Of a stretch of 64,000 nucleotides of DNA, positions 26,425-35,937 are shown piece by piece (within the stretch, counting starts at the first letter, position 1; every line of letters starts with the position of its first letter). The stretch spans positions 124,001 to 188,000 of the forward strand of contig NZ_JANATA010000001.1 in assembly GCF_024199005.1 (NCBI RefSeq). The letters are read 5' to 3'. A program made the translations under genes and the position numbers. Origin of the DNA: Opacimonas viscosa. Its GTDB lineage: Bacteria > Pseudomonadota > Gammaproteobacteria > Enterobacterales > Alteromonadaceae. Below the pieces are notes generated by a model that searched no databases, was not told the origin of the DNA, and saw nothing but the letters and a program-made list of their open reading frames with translations.

Positions 26425-28863
26425 TCACTTAATATTATGTTGTGCTTTTAGGTTTGCGTAATCAGTACGCACACCAGTTTCACGTAATAAACGAGAGGAA
26501 TTATACACGACAATAATCGAACTTAAAGACATCCCAAGTGCGGCCATCCAAGGTGTCATCATGCCCATTATAGCAAAGGGTAATACAGAAATGTTATAGC
26601 CAATAGCCCACCAGAAATTTTGTTTAATTGTACGTTTTGTTTGCTGTGCCAACTCCAACATTTTAGGTACCGGCTGGATAGACGCATTTAAGAAAATAAT
26701 ATCTGTTGCGTGCTTTGCTAAATCTGAAGCATTGCCTACAGCAACCGATATATTGGCTTGGGCAAGCACTGGGGCGTCATTGATCCCATCACCTAGCATC
26801 ATGACTTTATGTCCTATGCGTTGATGCTTCGCGATAATAGCGAGTTTATCAGCAGGAGATGCTTGGGTATGGATTTCTTGTAAGGACAGGTCATTTACCA
26901 AGGCGTTAACATTTTTTTCAGTATCGCCACTGATCACGCCTAAGGTGTAATGCTCATTTAATTCTACAACAGTGCTAAACGAGTCACCTTTGAGCTGATC
27001 ATCAAGCCAAAATGCGGCCAATAGTGTGGTTTCTGTACCCAATAACACATGGGCACCTAAATACTTATCAGGGATGATACATGGTAAGAATGCGGGTTTA
27101 CCACAATAGTATTTGGTACCGTTAATCGTTCCAGATAAGCCCATTTGTGGATGGTTTTCTAGGTTTTCGACAGGATATAAATCCTCTTTTTTAAACGCAT
27201 GTGCTATGGGGTGCTCTGAACCGTTTTCTAGACTACAGGCGATTTTATACGCTGCAGATTCAAATACATCTTTTGCACTATCATCCCCAATCCAAGCCTT
27301 TTTAATGGAAAATAAACCTTCTGTTAGGGTGCCGGTCTTGTCAAAAAATATATGTGTGAGTTCGGTCATTTCTTCTAAAACATCAGCCCTCTTTAACAGA
27401 ACCCCTTGTTTTTGTAAATTCGCCATTGCGGATGTGAGAGCACTCGGTGTCGCTAAACCTAGCGCACAAGGGCACGTGGCAATGAGAATTGTAATCATAA
27501 TCCAAAATGCATCAGGATTTCCCAAGGATTGCCAAATAAAAAAGGTGGATAAAGAAATGGTTAGTACCGCTAACACAAAATATTGGGAGAGTTTATCTGC
27601 CATCAATGCAATGGATGGTTTTTGTTGCATTGCTTGTGCTTGCAAGTTAAGAATTTGATTGACCAGTGCATCTTTGGGCGATTTAGTGACTTTAACCGTT
27701 ATTGTTTGTGATTGGTTTATAGTGCCCCCATAAACGATATCGCCTATACCTTTATCAACAGGAAGAAATTCTCCGCTGAGCATCGACTCTTCGATTTGCG
27801 TATCTCCAGTAATAATGATCCCATCGATAGGGATAACTTCGCCTGGTTTTACTTGTACGATATCGTCAATCGTTAACTTTTTGGCCAGAATAAGCTTGGT
27901 TTTACCCGCTTGGTATAACGTTGCAGAGACGGGCATATATTGCATTGTATTCGATGCTATTTCTGTCGCTCGATAACGCGCTCTATGTTCTAAGAAACGA
28001 CTGGTAAGCAGGAAAAAAACGAACATACAGATAGATTCAAAGAAGACTTCACCGGTGCCCAACACCGTGGCTTTGATTCCTGCAATATAGGTTCCTAGAA
28101 TTGCCAGTGATACTGGCACGTCCATGTTTACTCCGCGTAACATGAGAGCCTTTAATGCGCCAAGATAGAAAATAGAACCTGAATAAAAAACAACAGGTGT
28201 TGTTAGCACTAAACTGATCCATTGAAAGTAAGAACGCATATCCTCGTCAATATTCCCCAACCAATCAAAATAAAATCCCATAGACAGCATCATTACCTGC
28301 ATAGTCATGATACCCGCAAGGCCTAATTGTTTAATGAAACGTTTATGTGTTTTTTGGTAGGAGAGTTCTTCTTGTTCCGGTGAAAAGGGGTATGCTGAAT
28401 ATCCAATATGTTTAAGATCAGCCATAATAGTGGCTAATGTTGTGATGTTTGGGTCCCATTTTATGACGGCTCTAGCAGCACTGACATTGACTGCGTTTTG
28501 CAATATACCAGGTGCTTTCGCAAGGTGACGTTCGATTAGCCATCCACAAGCCGCGCAAGTTATACCTTCTAGCGTGAGCTGAACTTCTTGGAAAGCGTCA
28601 GTGCTGGTTACAAAATCCTCTTGTAATTCTGGCTCATCGTAGAGTGATAACTGTGCCAAAATATCTGCTTGTTCTTCGATTGATGGCGCTGTCAGAGACT
28701 TTTCTGTACGAAAACGGTAAAAATCAGTAAGTTGGTTATCGACGATAGACTGAGCTACGGCTGCACAACCAGGACAACACATCGGTTCTGGTTGCTCAAA
28801 AATAACCACTGAATATGGAGTATCTTTGGGGTTATCAAGGCCACAATGAAAACAAGTCGACAA
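26425..28863 (-). CDS. ccoI: Copper-transporting P1B-type ATPase CcoI/FixI
   Basis: An 812-residue heavy-metal P-type ATPase. The N-terminus has an extra cysteine cluster (CFHCGLDNP, then MCCPGCAAV) and an HMA domain (GITCAACGWLIERHL). Membrane segments include the CPC metal site (ATCPCALGLATPSA). The phosphorylation motif DKTGTLTEG and the hinge MLGDGINDAPVLAQA are intact. It supplies copper for the CuB site of cbb3 oxidase. It lies 7 bases after ccoH. Confidence 0.97.
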   Translation of the reverse strand: MSTCFHCGLDNPKDTPYSVVIFEQPEPMCCPGCAAVAQSIVDNQLTDFYRFRTEKSLTAPSIEEQADILAQLSLYDEPELQEDFVTSTDAFQEVQLTLEGITCAACGWLIERHLAKAPGILQNAVNVSAARAVIKWDPNITTLATIMADLKHIGYSAYPFSPEQEELSYQKTHKRFIKQLGLAGIMTMQVMMLSMGFYFDWLGNIDEDMRSYFQWISLVLTTPVVFYSGSIFYLGALKALMLRGVNMDVPVSLAILGTYIAGIKATVLGTGEVFFESICMFVFFLLTSRFLEHRARYRATEIASNTMQYMPVSATLYQAGKTKLILAKKLTIDDIVQVKPGEVIPIDGIIITGDTQIEESMLSGEFLPVDKGIGDIVYGGTINQSQTITVKVTKSPKDALVNQILNLQAQAMQQKPSIALMADKLSQYFVLAVLTISLSTFFIWQSLGNPDAFWIMITILIATCPCALGLATPSALTSAMANLQKQGVLLKRADVLEEMTELTHIFFDKTGTLTEGLFSIKKAWIGDDSAKDVFESAAYKIACSLENGSEHPIAHAFKKEDLYPVENLENHPQMGLSGTINGTKYYCGKPAFLPCIIPDKYLGAHVLLGTETTLLAAFWLDDQLKGDSFSTVVELNEHYTLGVISGDTEKNVNALVNDLSLQEIHTQASPADKLAIIAKHQRIGHKVMMLGDGINDAPVLAQANISVAVGNASDLAKHATDIIFLNASIQPVPKMLELAQQTKRTIKQNFWWAIGYNISVLPFAIMGMMTPWMAALGMSLSSIIVVYNSSRLLRETGVRTDYANLKAQHNIK

Positions 28864-28870
28864 AGTTCAC

Positions 28871-29374
28871 CTATGGATTAAATGTAAACGCACTGCGTCT
28901 TGGTAGAGAGACTTTTTGTTGAATTTTCCAAACTTGGTCCAATGGCATCAATGTTACGCGCCATTTGCCATCAATATCTTGTTCAAAAGTGCCTCGATAC
29001 GTTCCTGATGCATCTTTTGTTAACAAAATAGTAAAATCTTTGGTCTGTTGGGTCACATGGAAAAAAGCCAGTTCAAGTGCAGAGCCAGATTCGGGTTGGC
29101 CACTGAGAAATTTCAGTTCAACAGTACCATCGGTCACGAATAATTCAGACGTGATAGAAAGTCGTTTAGCTCGTTCAATTTTATCCAGACGCGCATTAAT
29201 ACCACGTCCTTCTTTGTAATAGTCATCAATAACTAAACTGTCTTCGGTCGTCACAGCAAAGCGCACAAAATTGGCGGTAAAAAACATTGAGGTCAATGGT
29301 ACACAAATTAGAAACCATGGCCAAAAATGTTTGTACCAAGGTTTGGTATCTTCACGAGGAGAAGGATGGGGCAT
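28871..29374 (-). CDS. ccoH: FixH/CcoH family assembly protein
   Basis: A 167-residue protein with one N-terminal membrane helix (FWPWFLICVPLTSMFFTANF) and a periplasmic beta domain. DDYYKEGRGINARLDKIERA is typical of FixH/CcoH, which stabilises cbb3 assembly intermediates. It lies 110 bases after ccoP; the ferredoxin-like ccoG that often sits here is missing. Confidence 0.92.
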   Translation of the reverse strand: MPHPSPREDTKPWYKHFWPWFLICVPLTSMFFTANFVRFAVTTEDSLVIDDYYKEGRGINARLDKIERAKRLSITSELFVTDGTVELKFLSGQPESGSALELAFFHVTQQTKDFTILLTKDASGTYRGTFEQDIDGKWRVTLMPLDQVWKIQQKVSLPRRSAFTFNP

Positions 29375-29440
29375 AATTAGGTTCCATAAAATGACGAATC
29401 ATTATAACAGCTTATTGCGCTATAGTGATAAATACGACTC

Positions 29441-29467
29441 AAAAAAAAGCCCCGTACACACGAGGCT
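29441..29467 (-). terminator. Terminator after ccoNOQP
   Basis: On the minus strand AGCCTCG pairs with CGGGGCT (one G-U) and is followed by eight T. It lies just after ccoP and separates the structural operon from ccoHIS. Confidence 0.75.
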
Positions 29468-29484
29468 CTTGGAGCTATGTTCGC

Positions 29485-30447
29485 TTATTTATTAGATAAG
29501 CTATACACGTAAGCGGCGACAACATGTATCTTATCGCTGCCTAGCGTTTTATCAAAGGCTGGCATAACACCATTTCGACCATAAGTTAAGGTTTCTGTAA
29601 CTGAACGTTTACTGCCACCATATAACCAAACAGTGTCCGTTAAGTTAGGAGCACCGATCATTTGGTTGCCTTTACCATCAGCGCCGTGACAAGCCGCACA
29701 AGCCATAAAGCGAGATTTACCTGCATCAGCCAAAACTGGGTCAACTTTGCGTCCTGATAGACTCAGTGTATATGCAACAACTTCTTCAATGCCTTGTTCA
29801 CCGAATGCATCCAACCAAGCAGGCATCAATGCATTTCTACCTAAATGTAAAGTTTCTTTGATTTTCGCACCAGAACCGCCGTACAACCAATCATCATCTG
29901 TTAGGTTAGGGAAGCCACCATTTTGACCACGTGCATCAGAACCGTGACATTGGGCGCAGTTTTGTAAAAATAGACGCTGGCCAACTTTTACGGCATCTGC
30001 ATGTTCAGGGTTAGTCGCTAAGTCTTCCACGGGAATTTGAGCATAAGCTTCAAAAATAGGGTCAAACTGTTCATTCGCAAATTTGATTTCACGATCATAT
30101 TGAATCATTGAACCATTTTCTAACGAAGCTTTTAAGGAAGCTTCAGACTCAGCTAAAGAGGTCACAGTTTGGTTGGAACTCTGCCAACCTAATAGGCCTT
30201 TATAAGCACCTAAGCCTGGATATAAGGCTAAATAGATAAAGCCCCAGACGATGGTGATATAAAATAAAATAGTCCACCAGCGCGGCAGTTGGTTGTTAAT
30301 TTCAATGATGCCATCAAATTCATGGCCCATTGATTCACCTTCTTTAACACCTGTTTTGTTGGCAAGTGCCCAGCGCAATAAGAAAAAACACCCAATAATT
30401 GACCCTAAGGTAATCACCGATATCCATATTGTCCAAAACGTAGTCAT
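29485..30447 (-). CDS. ccoP: cbb3 cytochrome c oxidase subunit III (CcoP)
   Basis: A 320-residue diheme cytochrome c with two N-terminal membrane helices and two periplasmic cytochrome domains. The heme motifs are CAQCHGSDA and CAACHGADGKG. Each domain repeats the NLTDDDWLYGGS/NLTDTVWLYGGS pattern followed by a Met ligand (ALMPAW, GVMPAF). It passes electrons from soluble cytochromes to CcoO/CcoN. Confidence 0.98.
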   Translation of the reverse strand: MTTFWTIWISVITLGSIIGCFFLLRWALANKTGVKEGESMGHEFDGIIEINNQLPRWWTILFYITIVWGFIYLALYPGLGAYKGLLGWQSSNQTVTSLAESEASLKASLENGSMIQYDREIKFANEQFDPIFEAYAQIPVEDLATNPEHADAVKVGQRLFLQNCAQCHGSDARGQNGGFPNLTDDDWLYGGSGAKIKETLHLGRNALMPAWLDAFGEQGIEEVVAYTLSLSGRKVDPVLADAGKSRFMACAACHGADGKGNQMIGAPNLTDTVWLYGGSKRSVTETLTYGRNGVMPAFDKTLGSDKIHVVAAYVYSLSNK

Positions 30448-30449
30448 GT

Positions 30450-30623
30450 TTAAGACTCCTGATTTTTTTTGTTGGTTTGGTCTTTCTCTTCATCAGCAAA
30501 GACCAAGTTGGCTGCTTCATCAAAGCGTTCTTTATTACGACTAGTAAAAGCCCAATAAACAACGCCGATAAAAGCAACAAAGACGATTACAGTAAATATA
30601 CTGCCGATAATTCCCTGGTCCAT
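30450..30623 (-). CDS. ccoQ: cbb3 oxidase subunit CcoQ
   Basis: A 57-residue protein translated from the minus strand: [20 protein letters not shown], then YWAFTSRNKERFDEAANLVF and an acidic/Gln-rich tail. A single membrane helix followed by the FDEAANLVF motif is the CcoQ/FixQ pattern. The ATG overlaps the ccoO stop (TAATG), and the stop lies 2 bases before ccoP. Confidence 0.94.
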   Translation of the reverse strand: MDQGIIGSIFTVIVFVAFIGVVYWAFTSRNKERFDEAANLVFADEEKDQTNKKNQES

Positions 30624-31231
30624 TACTGTAAATGAGTCCCAAGTGATTGTAGATAAGCAATTAGAGCTTCCATTTCAGTTTTACCTGCAACTTCTGCTTT
30701 AGCGTTAGCAATATCTTCATCTGTATAAGGCACACCAAAATCTTGGAATACAGCCAGTTTTTTAGCCGTTAATTCGCCGTCTAAAACATTTTCTGCTAAC
30801 CAAGGGTAACCAGGCATGTTTGATTCTGGTACCACGTTTCGTGGATTAATCAAATGTACACGGTGCCACTCATCAGAGTAGCGACCGCCGACTCTAGCTA
30901 AATCTGGACCAGTACGCTTAGAACCCCACAAGAACGGGTGTTCCCAAACAGACTCTCCAGCAACAGAGTAGTGACCGTAACGTTCAGTTTCTGCACGGAA
31001 AGGGCGAATCATTTGCGAGTGGCAACCAACACAACCTTCACGTATATAAATGTCACGACCTTCCATTTCTAACGCTGTATATGGGCGTAAGTTCTTGACT
31101 GGCTCCATCGTCTGCTGTTGGAACATCAATGGAGTAATCTGCGCCATCGCTCCTAAAGCAATCGCGAAAAGAACCAGGATTGTTAATAAACCAACATTCT
31201 TTTCAATTAACTCATGTGGATTTTTCATCAT
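30623..31231 (-). CDS. ccoO: cbb3 cytochrome c oxidase subunit II (CcoO)
   Basis: A 202-residue monoheme cytochrome c anchored by an N-terminal helix ([20 protein letters not shown]). The heme motif is [15 protein letters not shown], and the Met ligand lies in [10 protein letters not shown]. Full family length. It lies 7 bases after ccoN. Confidence 0.97.
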   Translation of the reverse strand: MMKNPHELIEKNVGLLTILVLFAIALGAMAQITPLMFQQQTMEPVKNLRPYTALEMEGRDIYIREGCVGCHSQMIRPFRAETERYGHYSVAGESVWEHPFLWGSKRTGPDLARVGGRYSDEWHRVHLINPRNVVPESNMPGYPWLAENVLDGELTAKKLAVFQDFGVPYTDEDIANAKAEVAGKTEMEALIAYLQSLGTHLQ

Positions 31232-31238
31232 GTGCTCC

Positions 31239-32675
31239 TTATGCTGTTGCTGCGACTGACGATGTTTTCACATCTGCAGTTTTAGGTGCACGAATTGTTT
31301 TATAACAATTGAACGCCATGATTAACATACCTGCGACAACAAAGGCACCACCGATAGCTCGTAATACATAAAACGGTTTAGATGCTTCCAATGATTCAAC
31401 AAAGCTGTAGGTGAGGGTACCGTCTGCATTTACCGCACGCCACATTAAGCCTTGTAATACACCAGACATCCACATCGCTACGATATACAAAACAACACCA
31501 ATCGTCGCTAACCAGAAATGTACATTCACTAATGAAGTACTATACATTTTTGGTTGACCAAATAAGATAGGAACCAAGTGATACACAGAACCAATAGATA
31601 CCATAGCAACCCAACCTAAGGCTCCAGAGTGAACGTGCCCAATTGTCCAGTCAGTATAATGAGATAATGCATTCACCGTTTTGATTGCCATCATCGGCCC
31701 TTCGAACGTAGACATACCATAAAATGATAAAGATACGATTAAGAAGCGTAATACTGGATCCGTACGGAGTTTATGCCAAGCACCTGATAGCGTCATGATA
31801 CCGTTGATCATTCCGCCCCAAGAAGGTACGAATAAAATGATCGACATCACCATACCTAAAGACTGAGTCCAATCAGGGAGTGCCGTATAATGCAAGTGGT
31901 GAGGACCCGCCCAAATATATAACGAAATTAATGCCCAGAAGTGGATGATAGATAAACGATAAGAATAAACCGGACGACCAGCTTGTTTTGGTACAAAATA
32001 ATACATCATGCCCAAGAAGCCCGCAGTCAAGAAGAAGCCAACAGCGTTGTGTCCATACCACCATTGCATCATTGCATCAACCGCACCGGCGTATAATGAA
32101 TATGATTTTGTAAATGAAACGGGAATCGCCATTGAGTTACCAATGTGCAGCACCGCGACTGTTAGCATAAAGGCACCGAAGAACCAGTTTGCAACATATA
32201 TATGCGATGTTTTACGAATAATCATCGTACCAAAGAAATTGATAATATAAGCGACCCATACCAGAGTAATCAAAATATCAATTGGCCACTCAAGTTCTGC
32301 ATATTCCTTTGAAGACGTCATACCTAATGGTAGGGTAATTGCCGCAAGAACAATAACGGCCTGCCAGCCCCAAAAAGTAAACGCAGCCAGTTTGTCTGAA
32401 AATAGACGGACTTGACTGGTACGTTGCACTACATAATACGATGTTGCAAATAAAGCACATCCACCAAACGCAAAAATGACCGAGTTGGTGTGTAGAGGAC
32501 GTAAACGTGAATAGGTAAGGTATGGAATGTCAAAGTTTAACGCCGGTGCAAATAATTGGGTCGCAATTAAAAGACCAATAGACATACCTACGATACCCCA
32601 AATAACGGTCATAACCGTAAATTGCCTAACTACTTTGTAGTTGTAGTCAGGTTGAACCTGAGTAGCTTCGCTCAT
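31239..32675 (-). CDS. ccoN: cbb3 cytochrome c oxidase subunit I (CcoN)
   Basis: A 478-residue catalytic heme-copper subunit with about twelve membrane helices. Heme and copper histidine motifs are visible ([57 protein letters not shown]). It reduces oxygen with high affinity and pumps protons at low oxygen. It is first in ccoNOQP, with an FNR-like site about 170-180 bp upstream. Confidence 0.98.
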   Translation of the reverse strand: MSEATQVQPDYNYKVVRQFTVMTVIWGIVGMSIGLLIATQLFAPALNFDIPYLTYSRLRPLHTNSVIFAFGGCALFATSYYVVQRTSQVRLFSDKLAAFTFWGWQAVIVLAAITLPLGMTSSKEYAELEWPIDILITLVWVAYIINFFGTMIIRKTSHIYVANWFFGAFMLTVAVLHIGNSMAIPVSFTKSYSLYAGAVDAMMQWWYGHNAVGFFLTAGFLGMMYYFVPKQAGRPVYSYRLSIIHFWALISLYIWAGPHHLHYTALPDWTQSLGMVMSIILFVPSWGGMINGIMTLSGAWHKLRTDPVLRFLIVSLSFYGMSTFEGPMMAIKTVNALSHYTDWTIGHVHSGALGWVAMVSIGSVYHLVPILFGQPKMYSTSLVNVHFWLATIGVVLYIVAMWMSGVLQGLMWRAVNADGTLTYSFVESLEASKPFYVLRAIGGAFVVAGMLIMAFNCYKTIRAPKTADVKTSSVAATA

Positions 32676-33190
32676 TGGGTCGTTCTTCCATTAGTAAGTT
32701 AAATTTCTTGCTGAGATAATTCTCGCGTTAATCGATTCTTTTGAGGCTCGATAAAAGGGCATTATATTTATCGAACGCAGAACGTTTAACGTGAGAATGA
32801 TAAAGGTTTTGAGGGGAAAATGGTAGGTTAAAACATGAAGTCTTGATCAAGGTCAATATTGTTAACATTAAATTAACTTTTGGGTAAGATTATGCTAACA
32901 ATAAATGTGATTTTTAAAGCGTTAAGTCCTTAATTTCAATTAACTTTACTCTTGTATTTATAAAAATAAATGATTTTTTGATGAAAAATACGACCAAAGG
33001 CGTATTTATTACAGAGTTGTTACTTAAAAAAGTCCTTTAGCATGAAAAAAATAATACTTTGGTCGTGAAATCTCTTGGACTATTACTAAATATAAACAAT
33101 GTGTAAAATGAAGCTTACTCTAAGGGCAAAATATTTGCCCTTAAAGTATAGATTTGTCGGTTTTCACAGGACGATTTCGAAAGTAAAAAT
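32676..33190. other. Upstream region of ccoN and downstream region of bfr
   Basis: About 515 bases without an ORF I can support. It holds the FNR-like site at 32843-32856 and a perfect 10-bp inverted repeat with a 3-base loop (TAAGGGCAAA/TTTGCCCTTA, 33121-33143) about 48 bases past the bfr stop on the minus-strand side. The hairpin has no T run on either strand. Confidence 0.5.
32843..32856. promoter_or_regulatory. FNR/Anr-type binding site upstream of ccoN
   Basis: TTGATCAAGGTCAA matches TTGAT-N4-ATCAA at 9 of 10 half-site positions. It lies 168-181 bp upstream of the ccoN start. Control of ccoNOQP by FNR/Anr is established in related bacteria. Confidence 0.7.
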
Positions 33191-33658
33191 TTACAGTTGC
33201 GCTTGCAGATAATTTTCTAAACCAAGATGCTTTATTTGTTTGAGTTGTTGTTCTAACCAGTGTGCATGATCCATTTCAGTATCGTCCAACAATGTCAACA
33301 GCATATCTCTTGTGACAAAATCTTTTTCCACTTCACACAGTGCTATGGTCTCTCTTAGCGCATCGGCAACCGCATACTCAACGCGTAAGTCACTTTCTAA
33401 CATACTCGGTACATCGCTACCTATTTGGAAACCTGTACGGGTTTGCATATCAGGAGCACCTTCAAGAAACAACATACGCTGAATCAATACGGTGGCATGG
33501 CCTTTCTCATCATCAAATTCGTGAGCAATACGCTCATATAATTTAGTGTAGCCCCAATCCTCATACATTTGGGCATGCAAAAAATACTGATCCATCGCGG
33601 CGAGCTCAAAGCTGAGAAGGTGATTTAAAGCGTCGATAATTTTTGTGTTATGTAACAT
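33191..33658 (-). CDS. bfr: Bacterioferritin, ferroxidase-type subunit lacking the heme methionine
   Basis: A 155-residue four-helix bacterioferritin. The diiron ferroxidase ligands are present: E18 (LSFELAAMDQYF), E51 and H54 (DDEKGHA), E94 (RVEYA) and the E/H pair in TEMDHAHW. The heme-ligating Met52 is replaced by Lys, so this subunit should not bind heme between subunits. It oxidises and stores iron. It is paired with a second subunit 9 bases upstream that has the opposite residue pattern, implying a mixed 24-mer. Confidence 0.93.
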   Translation of the reverse strand: MLHNTKIIDALNHLLSFELAAMDQYFLHAQMYEDWGYTKLYERIAHEFDDEKGHATVLIQRMLFLEGAPDMQTRTGFQIGSDVPSMLESDLRVEYAVADALRETIALCEVEKDFVTRDMLLTLLDDTEMDHAHWLEQQLKQIKHLGLENYLQAQL

Positions 33659-33667
33659 GGTTTTTCC

Positions 33668-34135
33668 TTAATCTAACTGCGCTTGTAAGTACTTTGGTAG
33701 CGATAGTGACTGAATCAGCCCAAGCTGGGTGTCTAGCCAATCAAAATAGTCTTGTTCTTGTTCCAAAAATTTAACTAATAACGTTCTGGAAACAAAATCC
33801 TGTTCAGCCTCACATAATGTGATTGCATCATTGAGTAAAGTCACATAGTTATTCTGAAATTGATGGTCACAACTGAGGGTTTCTTCAGGTGTTTCGCCAA
33901 TCATGAGTTTGCCTAACGCTTGTAAATTAGGTAACCCTTCTAGAAACAGGATCCTTTCAATCAGATCGTCAGCTTGTTTCATATCAAGAATAGATTTCTT
34001 GTAAGCCGCTGTGTTTAATTTCGCATAACCCCAATTCTTGTTCATTCTCGCGTGGAGAAAGTATTGATTGATGGAAGTCAATTCAGCGGTCAACACTTTA
34101 TTAAGTGTTGCTAGTACAGCAGGAGAGTGTTTCAT
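33668..34135 (-). CDS. bfr: Bacterioferritin, heme-type subunit with degraded ferroxidase site
   Basis: A 155-residue bacterioferritin. Met52, the heme ligand, is kept (ILDMKQADDLIERILFLEGL). The ferroxidase site is largely lost: E51 is Asp, H54 is Gln, E94 is Gln, and the second His is Tyr (EQDYFDW). It should therefore contribute heme sites for electron release rather than iron oxidation. It precedes its partner gene on the same transcript. Such complementary pairs are known in Pseudomonas, Neisseria and magnetotactic bacteria. Confidence 0.93.
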   Translation of the reverse strand: MKHSPAVLATLNKVLTAELTSINQYFLHARMNKNWGYAKLNTAAYKKSILDMKQADDLIERILFLEGLPNLQALGKLMIGETPEETLSCDHQFQNNYVTLLNDAITLCEAEQDFVSRTLLVKFLEQEQDYFDWLDTQLGLIQSLSLPKYLQAQLD

Positions 34136-34283
34136 AAAATATCCTTTTTAGGCAATATCTAAAGTATAGCAATGACATTCTGTCTTGGCAAAATAAATAT
34201 ATTTATCAATGAGTTAAAATGATAAGTGTTTGCATTTGCAACTGTATTTTTAGATTGTTTTGCATATTTTCCAATACGTATTT

Positions 34284-35870
34284 TTATGAAGAACTCTGCT
34301 CTTCTTGCAGACCTGCCCATTGAATACTTTCTTCTGCAAACCCTAAACCGGCCTCGGTGAAGAAATTAAAGACACGATCCACGCCTTGGTCAACTAGCGG
34401 AGCAACTTCATCCTCATATCTTGCGATGGCCGCTAGCTTTCCAGTATAACCAGATTGCTTCAACTGACACGTGATATTAATGGTATCTTCTACAGAGGGT
34501 AGTGCAATTAAGACAAGCTGTAGTTGCGATACATCTAAATTTTCCCACAAATCAATATCTTCTCCATCACCAATAATAACATTTTTCCCTATAGCAGCTA
34601 AATCCTTGACCTTTTGTGGATCGGCATCCATCCCCCAGACTTGTTCACCCATTTGTTGATGTAAAGCATAAAATGCACCTTTACCAACACGGCCCATACC
34701 AATCACTAAAATTCTGCCACATGCTAGGTTTGGATAAACGTCTTGAGGTAAAGGCGTTGGGTTCTCATAAACTTTTAATTTATCTTTATGCTGAGTAAAT
34801 GTGGAGTGTGCCTGACGGTATAATACAGACGTAAAGATAAAAGACAGCGCAGTAGCTAATGCTAAAATAACGAGCCATTGCGCATCCAATAAGTTTGCAG
34901 AAACAGCAACTGCCCCCACAATTAGGCCAAATTCCGAGTAATTTGCTAACAGTAAAGCACTCAAAAAGGCGGTTCTAGCGCGTAACTGTAATTTTGTAAA
35001 GAGCCAGAAAAAGAGACCAAATTTCCCTAGCAGAAGTACACAAAGAGCGACTGCGATAGCGACCATTGACAAAGTTGGCATTGCGGTCAAACCGATGGTT
35101 AAAAAGAAGCCAATTAAAAATAGATCTTTAAATCCTAGTAAAGCTTTAGAAAGCTCATTCGCTTTAGGGTGTGAGGCGAGTAATACACCAGCGATGAGTG
35201 CACCCAAGTCGCCTTTCACAGCAAACAAACTAAATAAATGATAAGCACCAAAAGCAAAAATGAATCCCGTCAGGGGTAACATTTCACCATGTCCTGATTT
35301 CATTAATAAACGGTGTAGGAAAGGTTGCGCAGGGATCAGCAAGAGTAAACAAAGGGCGTAAATACTCGGGACTACACCCGTGGCGAAAACTAAAAACACC
35401 ACAGCCACGATATCTTGCATCACAAGAATTCCGATAGCGAGTTTGCCATGTCTGGATTTTATTTCTCCTGACTCTTCCAGAATTTTTACGACACAAACGG
35501 TGGAACTAAAACTAAACGCAAAAGCCACTAAAGCCGCCGTGCTCATACTGATAGAAAAGAATTCAAAAGCAAAGACTGCACCCATTGCGGCAAGTAAAAA
35601 GGTGCCCAAGGCAATCCACAACCCCATATGAGCAAGGCTGCCTAACCATACTGATTTGGTAGTAAGATCTTTGATATGTAATTTTAAGCCGATCGTAAAT
35701 AACATGATGGTAATGCCTAAATCGGCAATCATCTGTAAGGAATCATTATTTTCATAACCCAAGGCGTTGAGTACGAAACCCGCTGCCAAAAAGCCGATTA
35801 AAGGAGGGAGGTGAGCAAATTTAGCAATTAAGCCAAAACCGAATGCTACGAGTAAAAAAATAATATCCAT
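34284..35870 (-). CDS. Cation:proton antiporter with RCK domain (KefC/YbaL-like)
   Basis: A 528-residue CPA2 antiporter. The Na+/H+ exchanger domain has about twelve helices (1-350). A C-terminal TrkA-N/RCK domain has the Rossmann motif RILVIGMGRVGKGAFYAL and a nucleotide-binding acidic residue (VWGMDADPQK). Probable potassium/proton exchange under nucleotide control. It lacks the C-terminal extension of full-length KefC. It stands alone, 148 bases from the bfr pair. Confidence 0.9.
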   Translation of the reverse strand: MDIIFLLVAFGFGLIAKFAHLPPLIGFLAAGFVLNALGYENNDSLQMIADLGITIMLFTIGLKLHIKDLTTKSVWLGSLAHMGLWIALGTFLLAAMGAVFAFEFFSISMSTAALVAFAFSFSSTVCVVKILEESGEIKSRHGKLAIGILVMQDIVAVVFLVFATGVVPSIYALCLLLLIPAQPFLHRLLMKSGHGEMLPLTGFIFAFGAYHLFSLFAVKGDLGALIAGVLLASHPKANELSKALLGFKDLFLIGFFLTIGLTAMPTLSMVAIAVALCVLLLGKFGLFFWLFTKLQLRARTAFLSALLLANYSEFGLIVGAVAVSANLLDAQWLVILALATALSFIFTSVLYRQAHSTFTQHKDKLKVYENPTPLPQDVYPNLACGRILVIGMGRVGKGAFYALHQQMGEQVWGMDADPQKVKDLAAIGKNVIIGDGEDIDLWENLDVSQLQLVLIALPSVEDTINITCQLKQSGYTGKLAAIARYEDEVAPLVDQGVDRVFNFFTEAGLGFAEESIQWAGLQEEQSSS

Positions 35871-35937
35871 ATTGTGGCGCTAGCCTCTGGTAAAAAATGT
35901 TGTGTTGATAAAACAGTATGATGAAACGCTATTATGC

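Noticed and set aside
33121-33143. Perfect hairpin taken as a terminator of the bacterioferritin genes
   Set aside because: No T tract follows on either strand. It may be a regulatory or RNA structure, but there is no support for termination.
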